64,000 bases of DNA from Lachnospiraceae bacterium (GCA_902362715.1 CABIXN010000003.1:362336-426335), one strand, 5' to 3'. Shown: positions 44,626 through 54,546, counted from the stretch's first letter. Numbers and translations are program-made. Notes: generated by a model from the sequence alone, not told the origin.

Positions 44626-47304
44626 ATGAGCGATAAGGTTTCAATCTCGAATATGGACTTTCTGGCAGCCACCAATGTAGATGGGCTTGATGCGGCTGTA
44701 GGAAGCCTGAAGCTGTTAAAGAAGTCTGTTGGAACGAAAAAGAAAGAAAAAGATGAGATTCGTAAAGTGAAAACCTGCTGCCGTGCCTGTATTGCAAACT
44801 GCGGTGTGATTGCAACTGTGAAAAACGGCCGGGTGATTAAACTAGAAGGCAATCCGGAAGACCGTATGAGTAAAGGCCGTATGTGTGCCAAAGGCCTGTC
44901 AGGCATTCAGGCTCTGTACCATCCAAATCGGAATAAATATCCCATGATGCGGGTGGGCAAAAGAGGTGAAAACAAATGGCGCCGGATTTCCTGGGAGAAA
45001 GCCATTGATATTATTGCAAGAAAACTGGTGGAAACAAAAGAAAAATACGGTGCGGAAACAGTATTTTGTTCCACCGGAGGAGGCGGCAACCCGGAGATCT
45101 GGAGTATTGCGCGTTTCTGCAATATCTTCGGTACTCCCAACTGGTTCGAACCGGGCTGCGCTCAGTGCTATCTGCCCCGTGTACTTGCCTATACCATGAT
45201 GTACGGCGGCGTGGATCCAAGTATTGCGGATTCCAATGCTCTGGAAATATATGATACAGAAAATACGCCTATTCAGTCTTTGGTGCTCTGGGGTACGGAT
45301 CCGTCCTATTCCTGTCCTGCCAGCGGCGGAGGAGCAGTGGCAGATCTCCGGGCAAAAGGTGTAAAGACTGTTGTAATTGATCCGAGACTGACACCGGATG
45401 CGGCAAAGGCTGACGTTTGGCTTCCAATCCGTCCGGGAACTGATGTTGCACTGATGCTTGCCTGGATCCGCTATATTATGGAGCACAAACTTTATGATGA
45501 AGAGTTTGTGATGAAATGGACCAATCTGCCCTATCTGGTGGATGCAGAAAGCAAAATGCTTCTGCGCGCAGAAAAAAGTGAGGATCCAAATATTCCGGAT
45601 ACATTTATGGTGTGGGACGCAAAAACAAATGCTCCGAAACCTCTGACCTATCCCTGGGATGATTCCCTGGATCCTGTGCTGGACGGATGTTTTGAGGCTG
45701 ATGGAAAAGTATACAAAACAGGTTTTAGAATGCTCTGGGAGCAGGCAGAACAGTATACACTGGAGTATGCAGGGGATATCTGTGAGCTGGACCCGGAAAA
45801 GATAAAAGAGGCTATTTTAGTTTACGCGGAAAACACACCAGGCGGTATTGCCCTTGGAGTAAGTACTGATCAGACGCCAAACTCTGTGCAGGCAGCTATG
45901 TCCACAGCTGTTTTAGATCTTTTGATGGGCAATGTAGAACGCCCGGGCTCTCTGCTTCAGAGATTTCAAACAAGCGGAGTTTTTGATATGCCAAACTATC
46001 CGGTTCCCATTGCGGCGGACCGTCTCCCGGATGAACAGTTAAAGAAACGTCTGGGGGGAATTGAACATAAGGGGCTGCACATCTGGTATGCGGGCCATAT
46101 TACAAGTATTTTTGATGCGGTTTTAACGGGAAAACCCTATAAGCCCAGAGTATGGATTGACCGTTCCGGAAATAAACTAGCGGCTGTGGCGGATAGTCAG
46201 AAGGTAAAAAAAGTCATTGATGAGCTGGACTTCATTGTACATATGTATATGTATCCAACCTCATTTTCCGCTTATGCAGATATTCTGCTGCCAACGGAAG
46301 AGTGGTTAGAGACCAATATGATTGTGGAGACCTGCAATACTCTCTGTGCCCGCCAGCAGGTAACTCATTTGTGGGAAACTATGGATGAGACGCTGATCTG
46401 GTCAAAGATTGCTAAGCGATGCGGAGAACTGGGAGATGAAGGCTGTAAGAAAGCTTTTGATGCGGAATATATGGGAAAAGATCTGCCTTACTGGGATAAT
46501 GTAACAGATTTGTGGGATCATTTTCTGGGCCGTATAGGACTTACCTTTGAGGATTTAAAGAAGCAGACCCCTTATGAATATATGCCGAAAGATGAATGGA
46601 AAGATTATTATGTTTATAAAAAAGAGGATCCGGAGACGAAGCTTCCTCAGGGATTTGCCACACCTTCTAAAAAATGTGAGATTTACCTGGAAAGCATGAT
46701 TACTCTGGGGCGCACCGGAAAGCCCTTCAGCAAATGTGAACTGCCTCCGGCATCCAAAGACTATGAGCCCCTTCCTTATTATCTGGAACCGGCGGAAAGT
46801 CCCAGAAATGATTCCAGGGAAGCCAAAGAGTTCCCTCTGGTGCTTACCAGCGGAAGGGTTCCTTTTTATCATCACGGTACACTGCGCAACATTCCGTGGC
46901 TGCGTGAAATCTATCCGGTGCCGGAGCTGTGGATGTATCCCGATGATGCGAAAAAGTATGGCCTGGAAGACGGCGGCTGGGCATGGATTGAATCGAAACG
47001 GGGAAAAATCCGGGCCGTGGTGGCCGTGACAGAAGGAATCAAACCGGGAGTCGTTTATATGGAGCGGTTTTGGAATCCGGAAAATCTCCAGAGCAAGACT
47101 CACGGATGGACAGAGATGAATGTCAATATGCTGACCCGTGCATCCGCGCCATTTAATGATGTAGTGGGAACTTATACCCTTCGTGGATTTTTGGTAAAAG
47201 TCTATCCGGCAGAAGGCGCACCGGAAGGTATCTGGAAAAATCCTCAGGACTTTAGCTCCTGGCTTGCGAAACCAAGTGACCCCACAGAGGAGGTAACAGT
47301 ATGA
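44626..47304 (+). CDS. Cytoplasmic molybdopterin oxidoreductase, DMSO-reductase family catalytic subunit
   Basis: The 892-residue bis-MGD enzyme has an N-terminal [4Fe-4S] site (CCRACIANCG ... RMCAKG, about residues 51-90). Family cofactor-binding motifs follow, such as FGTPNWFEPGCAQCYLPR with a candidate Mo-ligand Cys, VLWGTDPSYS, and a C-terminal dinucleotide-binding domain (LVLTSGRVPFYHHGTLRN, RASAPFNDVVGTYTLRGF). The first 48 residues contain no twin-arginine signal, so it is cytoplasmic. The substrate cannot be read from sequence; sulfur oxyanion, arsenic or organic substrates (including dehydroxylations) remain possible. It overlaps the ferredoxin gene by 4 bases. Confidence 0.88.
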   Translation: MSDKVSISNMDFLAATNVDGLDAAVGSLKLLKKSVGTKKKEKDEIRKVKTCCRACIANCGVIATVKNGRVIKLEGNPEDRMSKGRMCAKGLSGIQALYHPNRNKYPMMRVGKRGENKWRRISWEKAIDIIARKLVETKEKYGAETVFCSTGGGGNPEIWSIARFCNIFGTPNWFEPGCAQCYLPRVLAYTMMYGGVDPSIADSNALEIYDTENTPIQSLVLWGTDPSYSCPASGGGAVADLRAKGVKTVVIDPRLTPDAAKADVWLPIRPGTDVALMLAWIRYIMEHKLYDEEFVMKWTNLPYLVDAESKMLLRAEKSEDPNIPDTFMVWDAKTNAPKPLTYPWDDSLDPVLDGCFEADGKVYKTGFRMLWEQAEQYTLEYAGDICELDPEKIKEAILVYAENTPGGIALGVSTDQTPNSVQAAMSTAVLDLLMGNVERPGSLLQRFQTSGVFDMPNYPVPIAADRLPDEQLKKRLGGIEHKGLHIWYAGHITSIFDAVLTGKPYKPRVWIDRSGNKLAAVADSQKVKKVIDELDFIVHMYMYPTSFSAYADILLPTEEWLETNMIVETCNTLCARQQVTHLWETMDETLIWSKIAKRCGELGDEGCKKAFDAEYMGKDLPYWDNVTDLWDHFLGRIGLTFEDLKKQTPYEYMPKDEWKDYYVYKKEDPETKLPQGFATPSKKCEIYLESMITLGRTGKPFSKCELPPASKDYEPLPYYLEPAESPRNDSREAKEFPLVLTSGRVPFYHHGTLRNIPWLREIYPVPELWMYPDDAKKYGLEDGGWAWIESKRGKIRAVVAVTEGIKPGVVYMERFWNPENLQSKTHGWTEMNVNMLTRASAPFNDVVGTYTLRGFLVKVYPAEGAPEGIWKNPQDFSSWLAKPSDPTEEVTV

Positions 47305-47939
47305 AACAGTACGCATTTGTAGTAGAATTAGATAGATGTATCGGATGCAAAGGCTGTCAGGTGGCCTGTAAGATGGAAAACGGAACGGACCTTGGTTCTG
47401 ACAGAACAAAGGTCCGCCAGGTTGGCCCTGTGGGAAAATATCCGAATCTTGAAATGTATTTTCTCCCAACTATGTGCCAGCAGTGTGAAAATCCGGTCTG
47501 TGTCCGGGTCTGCCCCAGCGGCGCGGTATATAAAAGCAAAGAGGACGGCGTAGTCCGGATTGATACTATGAAATGTATTGGGTGTCACAGCTGTAATCAA
47601 GAATGTCCGTATCACACAAATACATTCAGCGAGATGCGCAGAACCATGGATAAATGCACCCTGTGTTCTGAGGCCAGAGAGAAGGGTGAGGAGCCGGCCT
47701 GTGTCAGAAACTGTTCCGGAAGGGCGCTGCATTATGGTGACATTAATGATCCGGAAAGTGAAGTATCGAAGTTATTAAAGGAGGCAGGAGAGGAGCACGT
47801 ATTCCGTCTTCATGATTACGGCAACGGGCCATCTACAAGATACATTTTGAAGCATGCCAAGTGGCAGGATATTCTGCCCCAGGAAATAGATGAAGTATCC
47901 TTTGGAAAAGGAGGCAGAAAATATTATGAACATGAGTAG
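47301..47939 (+). CDS. Four-cluster ferredoxin subunit (DmsB/PsrB type)
   Basis: The 212-residue protein carries four cysteine groups for [4Fe-4S] clusters: CIGCKGCQVACKMENG, CQQCENPVCVRVCP, CIGCHSCNQECPY and CTLCSEAREKGEEPACVRNC. This is the electron-transfer subunit of DMSO-reductase-family complexes. There is no membrane anchor gene (DmsC/NrfD type) in the operon, so electrons probably arrive from the soluble AsrA/AsrB-like proteins downstream. AGGAGG precedes the ATG, whose ATGA overlaps the catalytic subunit stop. Confidence 0.93.
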   Translation: MKQYAFVVELDRCIGCKGCQVACKMENGTDLGSDRTKVRQVGPVGKYPNLEMYFLPTMCQQCENPVCVRVCPSGAVYKSKEDGVVRIDTMKCIGCHSCNQECPYHTNTFSEMRRTMDKCTLCSEAREKGEEPACVRNCSGRALHYGDINDPESEVSKLLKEAGEEHVFRLHDYGNGPSTRYILKHAKWQDILPQEIDEVSFGKGGRKYYEHE

Positions 47940-49671
47940 AAAAGCTGAGTTTAAACAGCTGATGATCAATCGGCGGAATCTGTATCATCTGTTTTCCAGG
48001 TTTTTTCAGAAGGAAATAGATGAGGCGTTTTTTGAGGGACTTAAAAATATTGTATTTCCTTCTGACCGGAAAGAAAATGAACTTACAGAGTTCAGAGACG
48101 CGCTGCTTCGTTTAAATGAATATTTTGAATACGACGCAGGGGAAACGCTGGATGATCTGGCTGCGGATTATGCAAAAACTTTTTTAGGAGCAGGAAGCGC
48201 CCAGGGAGCTGCGGCATTTCCTTATGAATCCGTTTATACCAGTCCAAAGCATGTAATGATGCAGGATGCCTGGAATCAGGTATGCGAAATATATGAATAT
48301 AAAGGCATTGAAAGAAACGAGGAATCAGAAGGACTGCTGGAGGACCATATTGCTGTAGAACTGGACTTTATGGCATTTCTCTGTGATGAAACCAGCCAGT
48401 ATACGGAAACATTAGCCGGACTAGAAGAGCAGCGGGAATTTTTAAATAAGCATTTATTAAACTGGGCTCCGGAATTTTGTCTGGATATTAAATATCATGC
48501 AGATACGGAATTTTACCGGATGGTAGGACAGCTGACCACAGGATTTTTGCAGCTGGACAGCTTTATTTTAGATAAAATGATTGTGGAGAGGAAAGCCAGA
48601 ACTATTGTTTCTAAAAGCTTTCGTCTCAGCAGACAGGGTATGAATGATATTTTAAAGGAACTGCAGAAAGAGTATCATATCTATGGTCCAAAACATGTGC
48701 CGGACCGGGGAATGTGGGAGACAAATGGGCTGATCCGTTATGAGGAAGTATCCACAGTAGAAGAGATTGTTACGGACAGACAGTCAGACTTTTCTCCAAA
48801 AGAAGTGATTTACCCTGTTTCTCAGACTATCTTTAAATTCGATGAAAACAATTGTGTGGAGACTGTTACCAAGGATCCAAAAGGAATTATTATCTTTATG
48901 CGTCCTTGTGATATCAACGGTTTGAAACGTCTGGACAATATGTTTCTTGCAAATGGCGGTTTAAGTGATATTTACTATAAAAGAATGCGGGATAAAGTAA
49001 AAATCTTTATGATGGAATGTGAGAAAAGCTGGGATAACTGTTACTGTGTTTCTATGGGAACTAATAAAACGGAAAATTACAGTGTGGCCTGCAGACTTAA
49101 TGAGGATGAAATCTATCTGGAAGTGAAAGATGCAGAATTTATCGACTATTTTGAAGATGAGATGGAATCCGGCTATAAACCGTTATTTATTGAAGAGAAT
49201 CAAAGAAAAGTCTGCGTTCCGGATATTAAAGACGCAAAAATGCTCCGGAAGATTTTTGAACTGGATTTCTGGAAGGATTATAATGAAGACTGTATTTCCT
49301 GCGGGGGATGCAACACCGTCTGCCCTACCTGCAGCTGTTTTGATACGGTAGATTACCTGAATCAGGAAAACAGCCGGAAAGGAGAGAGAAGACGGCTCTG
49401 GTCTTCCTGTATGCTGCCTGACTTTTCCAAAACAGCCGGAGGCAATATTGCAAGAAAAACACCGGATCAGATGATGCGTTTTAAAACCATGCATAAAGTA
49501 TATGACTATAATGCGCGCTTTGGGGGCAATGAGCATATGTGCGTGGGATGCGGAAGATGCATTCAGCGGTGTATGCAGGATATTTCTTTTGCGGATACCA
49601 TCAACAAATTAAGTGCTGAAGTAGATAAATTGAAGGTAAAAAAGACGGAGGGAAACAAGAATGGAAAATAA
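47926..49671 (+). CDS. TorD-like chaperone fused to anaerobic sulfite reductase subunit A (AsrA)-like domain
   Basis: The 581-residue protein starts at 47926, 11 bases after AAGGAGG; an upstream in-frame ATG (47890) lies inside the ferredoxin gene. Residues 1-200 look like TorD/DmsD chaperones (RRNLYHLFSRFF, DYAKTFLGAG, PYESVYTS, DHIAVELDFMAFL). From about 210 on it is AsrA-like: GIIIFMRPCDINGLKRLDN and two ferredoxin sites, CISCGGCNTVCPTC (about 455) and CVGCGRCIQRC (about 538). No stop or frameshift separates the halves. The fusion ties cofactor-insertion chaperone and electron input to the same molybdoenzyme. Confidence 0.85.
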   Translation: MNMSRKAEFKQLMINRRNLYHLFSRFFQKEIDEAFFEGLKNIVFPSDRKENELTEFRDALLRLNEYFEYDAGETLDDLAADYAKTFLGAGSAQGAAAFPYESVYTSPKHVMMQDAWNQVCEIYEYKGIERNEESEGLLEDHIAVELDFMAFLCDETSQYTETLAGLEEQREFLNKHLLNWAPEFCLDIKYHADTEFYRMVGQLTTGFLQLDSFILDKMIVERKARTIVSKSFRLSRQGMNDILKELQKEYHIYGPKHVPDRGMWETNGLIRYEEVSTVEEIVTDRQSDFSPKEVIYPVSQTIFKFDENNCVETVTKDPKGIIIFMRPCDINGLKRLDNMFLANGGLSDIYYKRMRDKVKIFMMECEKSWDNCYCVSMGTNKTENYSVACRLNEDEIYLEVKDAEFIDYFEDEMESGYKPLFIEENQRKVCVPDIKDAKMLRKIFELDFWKDYNEDCISCGGCNTVCPTCSCFDTVDYLNQENSRKGERRRLWSSCMLPDFSKTAGGNIARKTPDQMMRFKTMHKVYDYNARFGGNEHMCVGCGRCIQRCMQDISFADTINKLSAEVDKLKVKKTEGNKNGK

Positions 49672-50455
49672 TGTTCTGGTTCCAAAACCACATAGAATTT
49701 TGAGTATGCTAAAGCATACTGCTACAGAGTGTACCTTTCGGGTTGCCTGTGACACAGAGCCGGGGTTTGGACAGTTTTTTATGCTGTCCCTGCCTAAAGT
49801 AGGAGAGGCTCCGATTTCCGCCAGCGGAAAAGGACCCGGATATGTGGAATTTACCATTCGTAATGTGGGGCTTTTAACACAGGCAATTTTTGATCTGGTT
49901 CCGGGAAATTCCATTTTCCTTCGGGGCCCTTACGGAAATCAGTTTCCGGTAAAGCGTTTTGAGAATAAAGATCTTCTGATTATCTGCGGCGGTACCGGTA
50001 TGGCACCGGTTATGACAATGATCAATCATTTTTATGATCACCCGGAAGTCTGTAAATCCGTGAACATTATTTCCGGATTTAAAAATGAAGAAGCGGTACT
50101 GTTCCGGGATGAAATCGCAAAATTTAAAGAGCGCTTTCATATGATCTGTACCCTTGATAATGAACAGGTGGAAGGGTTTGAAACCGGTATGGTAACTGCT
50201 CATATTAATAAAATTCCCATTAAATCTTTTGATGATTATAATATTGTTATTGTGGGCCCGCCGGTTATGATGCATTTTGCAGCCTTGGAATGTGTAAAAT
50301 GCGGCGCCAAAGAGTCTAAGATCTGGGTATCCTTTGAGCGGAAAATGTGCTGCGGTGTGGGTAAATGCGGGCACTGTAAGATTAATGATACCTATGTCTG
50401 CCTGGACGGTCCGGTGTTTAACTACAGCGATGCAAAAGATAAATTGATGGATTAG
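49661..50455 (+). CDS. AsrB-like FAD/NAD(P)H electron-transfer subunit
   Basis: The 264-residue ferredoxin-reductase-type protein shows an FAD-binding beta barrel, the RGPYGNQFPV segment, NAD-binding IICGGTGMAPVMTMINHF and IVGPPVMMHFAA, and a C-terminal [2Fe-2S] site CCGVGKCGHCKIND...C. AsrB normally delivers NADH electrons via AsrA to the siroheme sulfite reductase AsrC. No asrC follows, so here AsrA/B-like proteins probably feed the molybdoenzyme. It overlaps the fusion gene by 11 bases. Confidence 0.9.
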   Translation: MENNVLVPKPHRILSMLKHTATECTFRVACDTEPGFGQFFMLSLPKVGEAPISASGKGPGYVEFTIRNVGLLTQAIFDLVPGNSIFLRGPYGNQFPVKRFENKDLLIICGGTGMAPVMTMINHFYDHPEVCKSVNIISGFKNEEAVLFRDEIAKFKERFHMICTLDNEQVEGFETGMVTAHINKIPIKSFDDYNIVIVGPPVMMHFAALECVKCGAKESKIWVSFERKMCCGVGKCGHCKINDTYVCLDGPVFNYSDAKDKLMD

Positions 50456-50512
50456 AGAGTTTTTTTCATATCTTTTGTTAGAAACGTCAGTGCAATCCAT
50501 TTATTTTATAGA

Positions 50513-50550
50513 AGTCCTCCGTATTTCAGAAATGAAGTGCGGGGGATTTT
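50513..50550 (+). terminator. Probable terminator of the molybdoenzyme operon
   Basis: AGTCCTCCGTATTTCA (50513-50528) pairs, with some G-U pairs, with TGAAGTGCGGGGGATTTT (50533-50550). The T-tract is short. From here to 50745 nothing else is evident. Confidence 0.55.
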
Positions 50551-50745
50551 GCTGTTATCAACGGGAAGCAGCAGCTGTATGGAAGAAGGTTTTAAAATGC
50601 TGAAATTGTATCTATAAAAAAACAATAAAATTTTTGGGACGGAAATGTCAAAAAAATAACAATATGGAAAGAAAATGTGAAAAAATGAAGTTGCCAAAAA
50701 GTAAGTAAGAGATGAAAAAAACAGTACATTACACTTCGGTTAGTA

Positions 50746-50774
50746 TTGCAAAATAAATCGTTTTATGCTAAAAT
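50746..50774 (+). promoter_or_regulatory. Upstream promoter (P1) of the thl operon
   Basis: TTGCAA (50746-50751) and TAAAAT (50769-50774) are spaced by 17 bases with an extended TG (50766-50767, TGCTAAAAT). It would give a leader of about 320 nt. Confidence 0.65.
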
Positions 50775-50897
50775 AACAGCAATCAGAAAAAATGAACTGA
50801 TGTTTTGAAAGGCAAAATGATTAGATCATAAATTTTATTTTTTCGACAGACGGCAAAATCGTGAGAGAAAGAATAAAATTTTATTTTTTTGAAGATA

Positions 50898-50952
50898 TTG
50901 TTAAAAAAATAACATAATAAAGATGCCGGAGAACCTGTTAAAAAAATATCAA
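50898..50952. promoter_or_regulatory. Two tandem Rex-like operators
   Basis: TTGTTAA-AAAA-ATAACAT (50898-50915) matches 12 of 14 fixed positions of the clostridial Rex consensus TTGTTAA-N4-TTAACAA. A second site, CTGTTAA-AAAA-ATATCAA (50935-50952), matches 11 of 14. They lie between P1 and P2, where an NADH/NAD+-sensing repressor could block both transcripts of the fermentative operon. Confidence 0.55.
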
Positions 50953-51003
50953 TTATGCTGTAAAAGTGTCCATTTTTTAGACAAAACAACAAAAGTCCAA
51001 AAG

Positions 51004-51032
51004 TTGCATTATTAATCACTGAGTGCTAAAAT
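51004..51032 (+). promoter_or_regulatory. Downstream promoter (P2) of the thl operon
   Basis: TTGCAT (51004-51009) and TAAAAT (51027-51032) are spaced by 17 bases with the same extended TGCTAAAAT as P1, 258 bases upstream. It lies 72 bases before thl. Confidence 0.7.
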
Positions 51033-51103
51033 TATCTCAATCTAGCGTTACTTTAGAAGACCAACTAGAGGGATATTTTTAATTAAAAAAGGAGAGTAAG
51101 AAA

Positions 51104-52297
51104 ATGGCAAAAAAAGTTGTATTAGCAGGCGCTTGCCGTACTGCAATCGGTAAAATGGGCGGACAGTTTGGAAATACACCTGCAGTTGAATTAGGTGCGA
51201 TTGTTATTAAAGAAGCATTAAACAGAGCTGGTGTTAAACCGGAAATGGTTGATGAAGTAATGATGGGCTGTGTTATCCAGGCTGCTCAGGGTCAGAACGT
51301 TGCCCGCCAGGCTTCCATTAAAGCTGGTGTTCCGGATGAAGTTCCTGCATTTACACTGAATGTAGTGTGCGGCTCCGGTCTGAAATGTGTAAACGAAGCA
51401 GCAAACATGATTATGGCAGGACAGGCAGATATCGTTGTTGCCGGCGGTATGGAGAACATGTCAATGGCTCCATATGCTCTGAAACAGGCGCGTTTCGGAT
51501 ACAGAATGAACAATGCAACTGCAATTGATACAATGGTAAATGATGCATTATGGGATGCATTTAACAATTATCATATGATGATTACAGCTGAAAATATCTG
51601 TGATCAGTGGGGACTTACCCGTGAAGAATTAGACGAGTTTGCAGCAGCTTCTCAGCAGAAAGCAGTAGCAGCTCAGAAAGCCGGAAGATTTAAAAATGAG
51701 ATCGTACCGGTTCCTGTTAAAAAGAAAAAAGAAGTTGTTATGGTTGACACAGACGAAGGTCCTCGTGACGGCTGTACAGCAGAATCTCTTGGCAAATTAA
51801 AATGCTGCTCCGGTAAGGAAGGCGGTATGGTTACAGCCGGCAACGCATCCGGTATTAACGATGGTGCGGCTGCAATCGTTGTTATGAGTGAAGAAAAAGC
51901 AAAAGAACTTGGTGTTAAACCAATGGCTACATTTGTTGCAGGGGCCCTTGGCGGATGCGATCCTAAGATCATGGGTATCGGACCTGTTCCGGCAACAAAG
52001 AAAGCAATGAAAATTGCTGGTTTAACAGTTGATGATATGGATATTATTGAAGCAAACGAAGCTTTCGCTGCTCAGTCTGTAGCAGTTGGCAAAGAACTTG
52101 GCTTTGACTTATCCAAATTAAATCCAAATGGAGGCGCAATCGCACTGGGACATCCGGTAGGAGCTTCCGGATGCCGTATCCTTGTTACATTACTGCATGA
52201 ACTGCAGCAGAGCCCGGATGCAAAACTGGGTCTTGCAACATTATGTATCGGCGGTGGCATGGGTTGCGCTACAATCGTTAAAAAAGAAGAATACTAA
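51104..52297 (+). CDS. thl: Acetyl-CoA C-acetyltransferase (thiolase)
   Basis: It condenses two acetyl-CoA to acetoacetyl-CoA, the entry step of the butyryl-CoA pathway. The 397-residue protein has the family's usual length and all thiolase signatures: [14 protein letters not shown] with acylated Cys89, [15 protein letters not shown] with the catalytic His, and LCIGGGMGC with the second Cys. It has a good GGAGAG ribosome binding site. Codons such as GTT, GGT and CGT are frequent here and in the next four genes, as in highly expressed genes. It is first in the operon, behind two promoters. Confidence 0.96.
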   Translation: MAKKVVLAGACRTAIGKMGGQFGNTPAVELGAIVIKEALNRAGVKPEMVDEVMMGCVIQAAQGQNVARQASIKAGVPDEVPAFTLNVVCGSGLKCVNEAANMIMAGQADIVVAGGMENMSMAPYALKQARFGYRMNNATAIDTMVNDALWDAFNNYHMMITAENICDQWGLTREELDEFAAASQQKAVAAQKAGRFKNEIVPVPVKKKKEVVMVDTDEGPRDGCTAESLGKLKCCSGKEGGMVTAGNASGINDGAAAIVVMSEEKAKELGVKPMATFVAGALGGCDPKIMGIGPVPATKKAMKIAGLTVDDMDIIEANEAFAAQSVAVGKELGFDLSKLNPNGGAIALGHPVGASGCRILVTLLHELQQSPDAKLGLATLCIGGGMGCATIVKKEEY

Positions 52298-52412
52298 GAG
52301 CTGATCTTAATTCTTCCGCGGTTACTGGCTAATCTATGAACCCTGATTGTTTGGGTATAACAGTCGGAGTATTTCATATTTAGTATATATTTCATTTCAA
52401 GGAGGATGTATC

Positions 52413-53252
52413 ATGAAAGTTGGTATTATTGGAGCTGGTACAATGGGCTCTGGTATCGCTCAGGCTTTTGCCCAGACAGAAGGGTATGAAGTTTATTTAT
52501 GCGATATTAATGATGAATTCGCAGCAAACGGCAAGAATAAAATTGCCAAAGGCTTCGAAAAAAGAATCGCTAAAGGCAAAATGGAACAGGCTGCAGCTGA
52601 TGCTATTTTAGCAAAAATCACAACTGGAACAAAGGATATTTGTACAGATGCTGATTTAGTTGTGGAAGCAGCACTGGAAGTTATGGAAGTTAAAAAACAG
52701 ACTTTCAAAGAACTTCAGGATATTGTTCCGGCTGACTGTATTTTTGCAACAAATACTTCTTCTCTTTCTATTACTGAAGTCGGCGCAGGACTTGACAGAC
52801 CGGTAATCGGTATGCATTTCTTTAATCCGGCGCCTGTAATGAAATTGGTTGAGGTTATTCAGGGTGCAAATACACCGGATGAACTGAGAGATAAAGTTAT
52901 CGAGATTTCCAAAGCTATCGGTAAGACACCAGTTCAGGTTAACGAAGCAGCTGGTTTCGTTGTAAACAGAATCTTAGTTCCGATGATTAACGAAGGTATC
53001 TGTGTACTCGAAGCAGGCGTTGCAAGCGTAGAAGATATTGATGCTGCTATGAAATTAGGAGCAAACCATCCAATGGGACCTCTTCAGTTAGGTGATTATA
53101 TTGGTCTGGATATCTGCCTTGCGATCATGGAAGTTATCTTTGCTGAAACAGGCGATCCAAAATACCGCCCGGCTCCATTATTAAGAAAAATGGTTCGTGC
53201 AGGACATCTTGGATGCAAAACAGGCAAAGGTTTCTACGATTACAGCAAATAA
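52413..53252 (+). CDS. hbd: 3-hydroxybutyryl-CoA dehydrogenase
   Basis: It reduces acetoacetyl-CoA to 3-hydroxybutyryl-CoA with NAD(P)H. The start at 52413 follows AAGGAGG; the longer frame from 52347 has no site. The 279-residue product has the Rossmann motif [47 protein letters not shown] with the catalytic His, and [14 protein letters not shown]. It follows thl by 115 bases. The crotonase gene often found at this point in related clusters is absent. Confidence 0.96.
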   Translation: MKVGIIGAGTMGSGIAQAFAQTEGYEVYLCDINDEFAANGKNKIAKGFEKRIAKGKMEQAAADAILAKITTGTKDICTDADLVVEAALEVMEVKKQTFKELQDIVPADCIFATNTSSLSITEVGAGLDRPVIGMHFFNPAPVMKLVEVIQGANTPDELRDKVIEISKAIGKTPVQVNEAAGFVVNRILVPMINEGICVLEAGVASVEDIDAAMKLGANHPMGPLQLGDYIGLDICLAIMEVIFAETGDPKYRPAPLLRKMVRAGHLGCKTGKGFYDYSK

Positions 53253-53308
53253 TTAATGGATTTTAATTAATTAGTATCGGAAAAGCAAACATTGAAGTCA
53301 GATTTATC

Positions 53309-53336
53309 GGGCATGTGCATTTCGCTACACATGCCC
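53309..53336 (+). other. Stem-loop between hbd and bcd
   Basis: GGGCATGTG (53309-53317) and CACATGCCC (53328-53336) form a perfect 9-bp stem without a T-run. It looks like an mRNA stability or processing structure rather than a terminator. Confidence 0.6.
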
Positions 53337-53377
53337 AAGGCTTTTCCGCGCTAATCATGAAGATGGAGGAAAATAGA

Positions 53378-54529
53378 ATGGATTTCGCGTTAAGCAAAAA
53401 ACATGAAATGGCGAGAACTCTTTTCAGAGATTTTGCAGAAGCAGAAGTAAAACCTCTTGCACAGGAGGTTGACGAAACAGAACAGTTTCCAGTAGAAACA
53501 GTAGAAAAAATGGCTAAAGCAGGATTCCTTGGTATTCCAATTCCGAAGGAATACGGCGGACAGGGCTGTGACATTCTTACATATGCTATGTGTGTAGAAG
53601 AATTATCAAAAGTTTGCGGTACAACAGGTGTTATTGTTTCTGCACATACATCTCTTTGCTGTGACCCGATCTTAACATATGGTACAGAAGAGCAGAAACA
53701 GAAATATCTTCCTGACCTTGCAGCCGGCAGAAAACTCGGTGCTTTCGGTTTAACAGAGCCGGGCGCTGGTACAGACGCTCAGGGACAGCAGACAAAAGCT
53801 GTTTTAGATGGTGACGAATGGGTACTGAATGGTTCCAAATGCTTCATCACAAACGGAAAATATGCTGACGTTTATATTGTAATTGCTGTTACAGGAACAG
53901 TAGAAAAACGCGGCAGAAAACAGAAAGAAATTTCCGCATTTATCGTAGAAAAAGGTACACCAGGATTTACATTTGGTACAAAAGAGAAGAAAATGGGTAT
54001 CCGTGGTTCTGCTACCTATGAATTAATCTTCCAGGATTGCCGTATTCCAAAAGAAAACTTACTGGGACAGAAGGGTAAAGGATTTGGTATCGCTATGCAT
54101 ACTCTGGATGGCGGACGTGTTGGTATTGCTGCTCAGGCACTTGGTCTTGGCGAAGGCGCTTTGGAAGCAACAATTGCATACGTAAAAGAAAGAAAACAGT
54201 TCGGAAGAACAATCGGACAGTTCCAGAATACTCAGTTCCAGCTTGCTGATATGTCTACAAAGATGCAGGCAGCACAGCTTCTGGTTTACAGAGCAGCAAG
54301 AGCAAAAGATACTCAGAAATCTTATGGCTTTGAAGCAGCTCAGGCAAAACTTTATGCAGCAGAAGCAGCTATGGAAGTTACAACAAAAGCTGTTCAGTTA
54401 CATGGTGGTTATGGTTTCATCAGAGAATATGATGTTGAACGTATGATGCGTGATGCTAAGATCACAGAGATCTATGAAGGTACATCTGAAGTTCAGCGTA
54501 TGGTAATCTCAGCAAATATTTTGAAGTAA
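53378..54529 (+). CDS. bcd: Butyryl-CoA dehydrogenase
   Basis: FAD acyl-CoA dehydrogenase reducing crotonyl-CoA to butyryl-CoA, probably as an electron-bifurcating complex with EtfAB. The start at 53378 follows TGGAGG. The 383-residue product shows AFGLTEPGAGTDAQGQ, CFITNGKYAD, RKQFGRTIGQFQNTQF, QLHGGYGFIREYDVERMMRD and ITEIYEGTSEVQRM, with the catalytic Glu in the last. etfB follows after 17 bases. Confidence 0.95.
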   Translation: MDFALSKKHEMARTLFRDFAEAEVKPLAQEVDETEQFPVETVEKMAKAGFLGIPIPKEYGGQGCDILTYAMCVEELSKVCGTTGVIVSAHTSLCCDPILTYGTEEQKQKYLPDLAAGRKLGAFGLTEPGAGTDAQGQQTKAVLDGDEWVLNGSKCFITNGKYADVYIVIAVTGTVEKRGRKQKEISAFIVEKGTPGFTFGTKEKKMGIRGSATYELIFQDCRIPKENLLGQKGKGFGIAMHTLDGGRVGIAAQALGLGEGALEATIAYVKERKQFGRTIGQFQNTQFQLADMSTKMQAAQLLVYRAARAKDTQKSYGFEAAQAKLYAAEAAMEVTTKAVQLHGGYGFIREYDVERMMRDAKITEIYEGTSEVQRMVISANILK

Positions 54530-54546
54530 ATCAGGAGGCAATCTTT

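Noticed and set aside
46555..47469. 304-codon antisense frame opposite the molybdoenzyme and ferredoxin genes
   Set aside because: It is complementary to two well-supported genes and has no recognisable domain.
47926..50455. Anaerobic sulfite reductase operon
   Set aside because: AsrA- and AsrB-like parts are present, but the siroheme catalytic subunit AsrC is missing and the genes are coupled to a molybdoenzyme.
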